This document shows, in pieces, positions 61,324-64,000 of a DNA stretch of 64,000 nucleotides. Position 1 is the first letter of the stretch. Each line of letters opens with the position of its first letter. Origin of the DNA: Argonema galeatum A003/A1 (lineage in GTDB: Bacteria; Cyanobacteriota; Cyanobacteriia; Cyanobacteriales; Aerosakkonemataceae); the NCBI RefSeq assembly GCF_023333595.1, contig NZ_JAIQZM010000012.1:62001-126000 (forward strand). The letters run 5' to 3'. Under the pieces are notes generated by a model. The model saw nothing but the letters and a program-made list of their open reading frames with translations, was not told the origin of the DNA and did not search any database. Position numbers and translations under genes: made by a program.

Positions 61324-62418
61324 CTATTCATCAATTTGCCAAGGGTCTTTGGTGAGATTTTCGTCCAGAATTTTCTTTGGACGCAGGATGAGGAGAACTC
61401 GCCCAAGTAGGGATTCTGGGGGAGATTCTTCAAACCATTGCATTTGTAACAGTCCTTCTCGCTCAAGAATAAAATAGCTATTATCTTCCCAAAGTCTTGC
61501 GGCTCTATCTACGATCGCCAGAACTTCTTCTCCCAAGTTATTTTTCTGGTAGGGAAGGTCATTACTATTCCATAGAATCGCGATCGGATCTTCTGCACTC
61601 AAGATAACTTTCCAGCCGGGAACGGGAACCCACGCGCCCTCTCCAGAAAACTTGACAACCCGAAAAGGCCCAGTGTCCTCAAGAAAGGGGACAGCTTTTA
61701 CGTCTTCGGCACTCAGGGGTAGTTTCCCCACTAAAGGCAGGATGCGGGGCAACTCTTCCTCAACTTCCAGTCGATAAATGGGCAACTGGGGCGCTGGACG
61801 ACGGGATACTAAGGTAAAATCGGTGAGCAGTTTTTCGATCATCTGCCTAGCACTGTCGCTGCGAACAAATTTTAACCCGCTGGCAATCAAACGCGATCGC
61901 TCTTGCAAGTCTGATTGTTCGCGGGCATATTTCCAGTACTGATAAGCAAGGGCGTCGCCGGGATGATCCGTAAACCCAGATGGCAGGTTACGCAGCCAGG
62001 ATAACTCTTTAATGGCTTTAGCCAAGTCCTTAGCCGCAAGGGAGTCCAGCTTGTGTTCCAACACGAAGGTGGCGGCAGCAGCGCGTTGTGGCTGAGTGAG
62101 AATGCGAAATTCGTACAGGGTATCGCTGCCAGTTTGTTGGAAATGCTCAAGCACCTCATCTGATACGACCGCATTCACCAGACTGGTGTAAACTTGGGAA
62201 GCGACGATGACTTGATTCTGCTGAACGGGTTCAAACCCAGTCTCCTGAAAAATCTTTTGCGGGTTACATCCTGCTTTTTGCAATTTTTGGCAAGCCTGTC
62301 CCCAGTAAACCCAGGTGCCTTCTTTGCGCCGGAGACTACGCAGTAAATCTTCAACCTCAGCGGTCACATCCGTTGGCTGCGGGTCAGGGTTAGAAGCATC
62401 TGGTCTTATATCGGTCAT
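61324..62418 (-). CDS. raf1: Rubisco accumulation factor 1
   Basis: 364 residues. Raf1 is a chaperone that holds RbcL dimers and promotes assembly of form I Rubisco. Visible family regions are LLRSLRRKEGTWVYWGQACQ, an N-terminal helical domain (EFRILTQPQRAAAATFVLEH, LPSGFTDHPGDALAYQYWKY) and a C-terminal beta domain (LPIYRLEVEEELPRILPLVG, GAWVPVPGWKVILSAEDPIA). Length is normal. It is a single gene, convergent with the small-protein cluster. Confidence 0.93.
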   Translation of the reverse strand: MTDIRPDASNPDPQPTDVTAEVEDLLRSLRRKEGTWVYWGQACQKLQKAGCNPQKIFQETGFEPVQQNQVIVASQVYTSLVNAVVSDEVLEHFQQTGSDTLYEFRILTQPQRAAAATFVLEHKLDSLAAKDLAKAIKELSWLRNLPSGFTDHPGDALAYQYWKYAREQSDLQERSRLIASGLKFVRSDSARQMIEKLLTDFTLVSRRPAPQLPIYRLEVEEELPRILPLVGKLPLSAEDVKAVPFLEDTGPFRVVKFSGEGAWVPVPGWKVILSAEDPIAILWNSNDLPYQKNNLGEEVLAIVDRAARLWEDNSYFILEREGLLQMQWFEESPPESLLGRVLLILRPKKILDENLTKDPWQIDE

Positions 62419-62758
62419 AGTTGGGAGGAGGAAAAAATTAGACGATTATTTGCTAGAACGCCACTTTTGGCTTCAAGAGAAGCGATCGACTGGGATTGCA
62501 CCCGTCTTTTTCAAATTTAGCGCCATTGCGGTAATAATTTTCTTTAACCTGAAAACCTGATTATGGTAGACGCGGAGTTTACTAAAAAAAGAATTCCAGT
62601 TTTCTTATCTGCTGTGTGAATAACGATAATTGTTAGGATTCAGGCAGCCAATTGACTGCAAGGACTTTGCGGGATACCGCCAGTGTCGTTAGAGATCACG
62701 GCATCGCTCTCGTCGATCGGCTTTGATTAGCGTAAATGTATCAGTTTATTCAGATAGT
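62419..62758. other. Intergenic region without recognised features
   Basis: AT-rich sequence between divergent raf1 and the REC-GAF gene. One HIP1-related AAGCGATCGAC is present. No clear gene, riboswitch or strong repeat is seen. Confidence 0.5.
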
Positions 62759-63703
62759 ATGGATAATGTCATCCCAGAGCTTGAGAGCATCCGGCGTCAA
62801 CTTATGAGCTTAGAACGACGGAAGAAGCCCAAGATGCTGGTAGTAGACGATGAGCCAGATAACTTGGATCTGCTCTTTCGTACCTTCCGGCGAGATTTTA
62901 ACGTCCTCAAGGCAGAAAGCGGTGTTCATGCCTTGGAGGTGCTGGCAGTTGAGGGCGAAGTTGCTGTGATTATCTCTGACCAGCGGATGCCTGAAATGAA
63001 GGGAACCGAGTTCCTCAGCAAAACCGTGCCCCAATTTCCCGACACGGTACGAATTATCTTGACGGGATTTACTGATATAGAAGATCTCGTAGACGCTATT
63101 AATTCTGGGCAGGTGTATAAATACATCACCAAGCCTTGGGACCCCAATGAACTAAAGGCGGTGGTACAAAGGGCGACAGAGACTTATGAAGTTCTCAAGC
63201 AACGAACGGAAGAATTGCGTCGGGCTCAAGCCCAAACGGCTTTGCTTTTGGCGGTAGTGCAGGTTGCCCAAGTAGCTTATACCGTAGAAGATTGTCTGGA
63301 GCCAATTGCAAACGCTTTTGGCGAAAATTTCCAGGCAGATGGCTGTATTTTGCAACTGGTGCAAAACAATTCTTTAAATTCGCCCCAAGGGATCTACAGT
63401 GCTGATACCCCAATGTCAAATTGGCTGGCCCAAGATCCGCTGGCTCTTGATGCGATCGCCACTAAGGAAATGCGGGTATCTGTGAATGTGCCAGCCGATA
63501 CAAACTTATCTGCGCTCGAACACTACCCAGCCTCTGGAGTTCAGGCCCATTTAATCATCCCCATAACCCACCGTTCCGAAGTCCTAGCCGTTCTGTCTCT
63601 CCAATGGAAACGCCCTTTCCAACTGCGAGAAGATGAAATCAAACTAATCCATCTATCAGCCCAACAAATTGCCTTAGCTCTCTTAAGTACCCGCGCTGCT
63701 TAA
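62759..63703 (+). CDS. Response regulator with C-terminal GAF domain
   Basis: 314 residues from ATG 62759 (a TTG at 62723 is an in-frame alternative). A receiver of the RpfG type (KMLVVDDEPDNLDLLFRTFR, phospho-Asp in VIISDQRMPEMKGTEFL, TKPWDPNELK) is followed by a coiled coil and a GAF domain (LEPIANAFGENFQADGCILQ, VQAHLIIPITHRSEVLAVLS). It has no HD-GYP, kinase or DNA-binding output. It may act through protein contacts with an unlinked kinase. Confidence 0.88.
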   Translation: MDNVIPELESIRRQLMSLERRKKPKMLVVDDEPDNLDLLFRTFRRDFNVLKAESGVHALEVLAVEGEVAVIISDQRMPEMKGTEFLSKTVPQFPDTVRIILTGFTDIEDLVDAINSGQVYKYITKPWDPNELKAVVQRATETYEVLKQRTEELRRAQAQTALLLAVVQVAQVAYTVEDCLEPIANAFGENFQADGCILQLVQNNSLNSPQGIYSADTPMSNWLAQDPLALDAIATKEMRVSVNVPADTNLSALEHYPASGVQAHLIIPITHRSEVLAVLSLQWKRPFQLREDEIKLIHLSAQQIALALLSTRAA

Positions 63704-63894
63704 GCAGCAAACAATTTTAGGTTTGAAATCGCGGATTTTTAACTAAATGTTACAATTCATCCTCATCCTTCTACAAGGTGGGGATGAATTTCCACAAACA
63801 AATAAATTGTTTAGCATCCCCTTTTTATTAATCTATGCTATAATTTGATGTTTATTTCAAGAACTTCTTTGATAAACATTTATTCCCTAAATCA

Positions 63895-63926
63895 ATCTAA
63901 AATCTAAAATCTAAAATCTAAAATCT
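63895..63926. repeat. Heptanucleotide repeat (AATCTAA/ATCTAAA) abutting a start codon
   Basis: About four to five ATCTAAA units end one to two bases before the ATG of menG. No Shine-Dalgarno is visible, as with the heptamer-led starts at 1318 and 17902. Confidence 0.85.
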
Positions 63927-63927
63927 G

Positions 63928-64000
63928 ATGACCCTAGATAGTCGTGCCACTGAAATTCGCGCCATCTTTGACCGCATTGCCCCGGTTTACGACTCGTTCA
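63928..64000 (+). CDS. menG: Demethylphylloquinone/menaquinone methyltransferase, 5' end
   Basis: Only 24 codons are in the window: MTLDSRATEIRAIFDRIAPV YDSF. The IFDRIAPVYD motif is diagnostic of the UbiE/MenG methyltransferase family. In cyanobacteria MenG methylates 2-phytyl-1,4-naphthoquinone in the last step of phylloquinone synthesis. The gene continues beyond the window. Confidence 0.85.
   Translation, partial: MTLDSRATEIRAIFDRIAPVYDSF

Noticed and set aside
1..64000. tRNA, rRNA, tmRNA or riboswitch genes
   Set aside because: No cloverleaf with a typical T-arm, no rRNA sequence and no riboswitch core was recognised by eye. A covariance-model search would be decisive.
1..64000. Individual HIP1 octamers as regulatory sites
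   Set aside because: They are too frequent and evenly spread; only those forming ends of repeated spacers were reported.

Overview
The window reads as a chromosomal segment of a cyanobacterium, probably a filamentous Oscillatoriales-type organism. The evidence is the dense HIP1 octamer (GCGATCGC), oxygenic-photosynthesis genes (petC Rieske protein, menB and the start of menG for phylloquinone, ycf37 for photosystem I, raf1 for Rubisco assembly), a five-gene Pix/Hmp-type chemotaxis operon, heptanucleotide repeats and many toxin-antitoxin (TA) modules. No rRNA, tRNA, CRISPR array or intact transposase was seen. Species cannot be fixed from the sequence alone.

Layout. 0-2.5 kb: petC, a DUF3067 gene and menB. 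2.5-3.1 kb: repeats. 3.1-7.4 kb: a conflict-type locus in which an HTH/NB-ARC STAND ATPase is divergent from a small membrane protein and an HTH-dynamin GTPase. 7.4-10 kb: a TA array, partly decayed, punctuated by HIP1-bounded repeats. 10-12.3 kb: ycf37, a periplasmic binding protein, rplT and rpmI. 12.3-14 kb: a membrane protein and a RelE module. 14-26 kb: a probable nitrogen-scavenging region with two isochorismatase-fold amidohydrolases (one BiuH-like), an allophanate-hydrolase C-domain protein, a BMP-type ABC transporter without its ATPase but with an NtcA-like box, a ROK kinase, and a lipoprotein binding protein followed by two sensor kinases. 27-33 kb: a PIN module, a second locus with the same HTH domain (divergent from a membrane protein and an AHH-type nuclease), and a cassette-like TA array punctuated by four copies of a 51-bp repeat. 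33-43 kb: CheY/CheW/MCP/CheA operon. 43-49 kb: UvrD-like helicase, Ser/Thr kinase and a GT-C glycosyltransferase. 49-53.6 kb: a TA and polymorphic-toxin region in which most genes carry single-base lesions. 53.7-61.3 kb: a CHAT-protease/STAND/WD40 giant, an HTH/DUF1822 protein and four tiny proteins, two of them flanking a set of TTCAACTTGAA-type palindromes. 61.3-64 kb: raf1, a REC-GAF regulator and the first codons of menG.

The most interesting pattern is that the 3-7 kb and 28-29.5 kb loci share one design. Each has a protein with the same N-terminal HTH domain, a divergent promoter region with TCCG iterons at helical spacing (9 or 10 bp), then a small membrane protein and an effector (dynamin GTPase in one, nuclease in the other). 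This looks like a modular, possibly undescribed defence or conflict system. The two TA arrays also look like cassette arrays separated by HIP1-ended mini-repeats. All functional statements are inference from sequence patterns recognised by eye; no database search was run.
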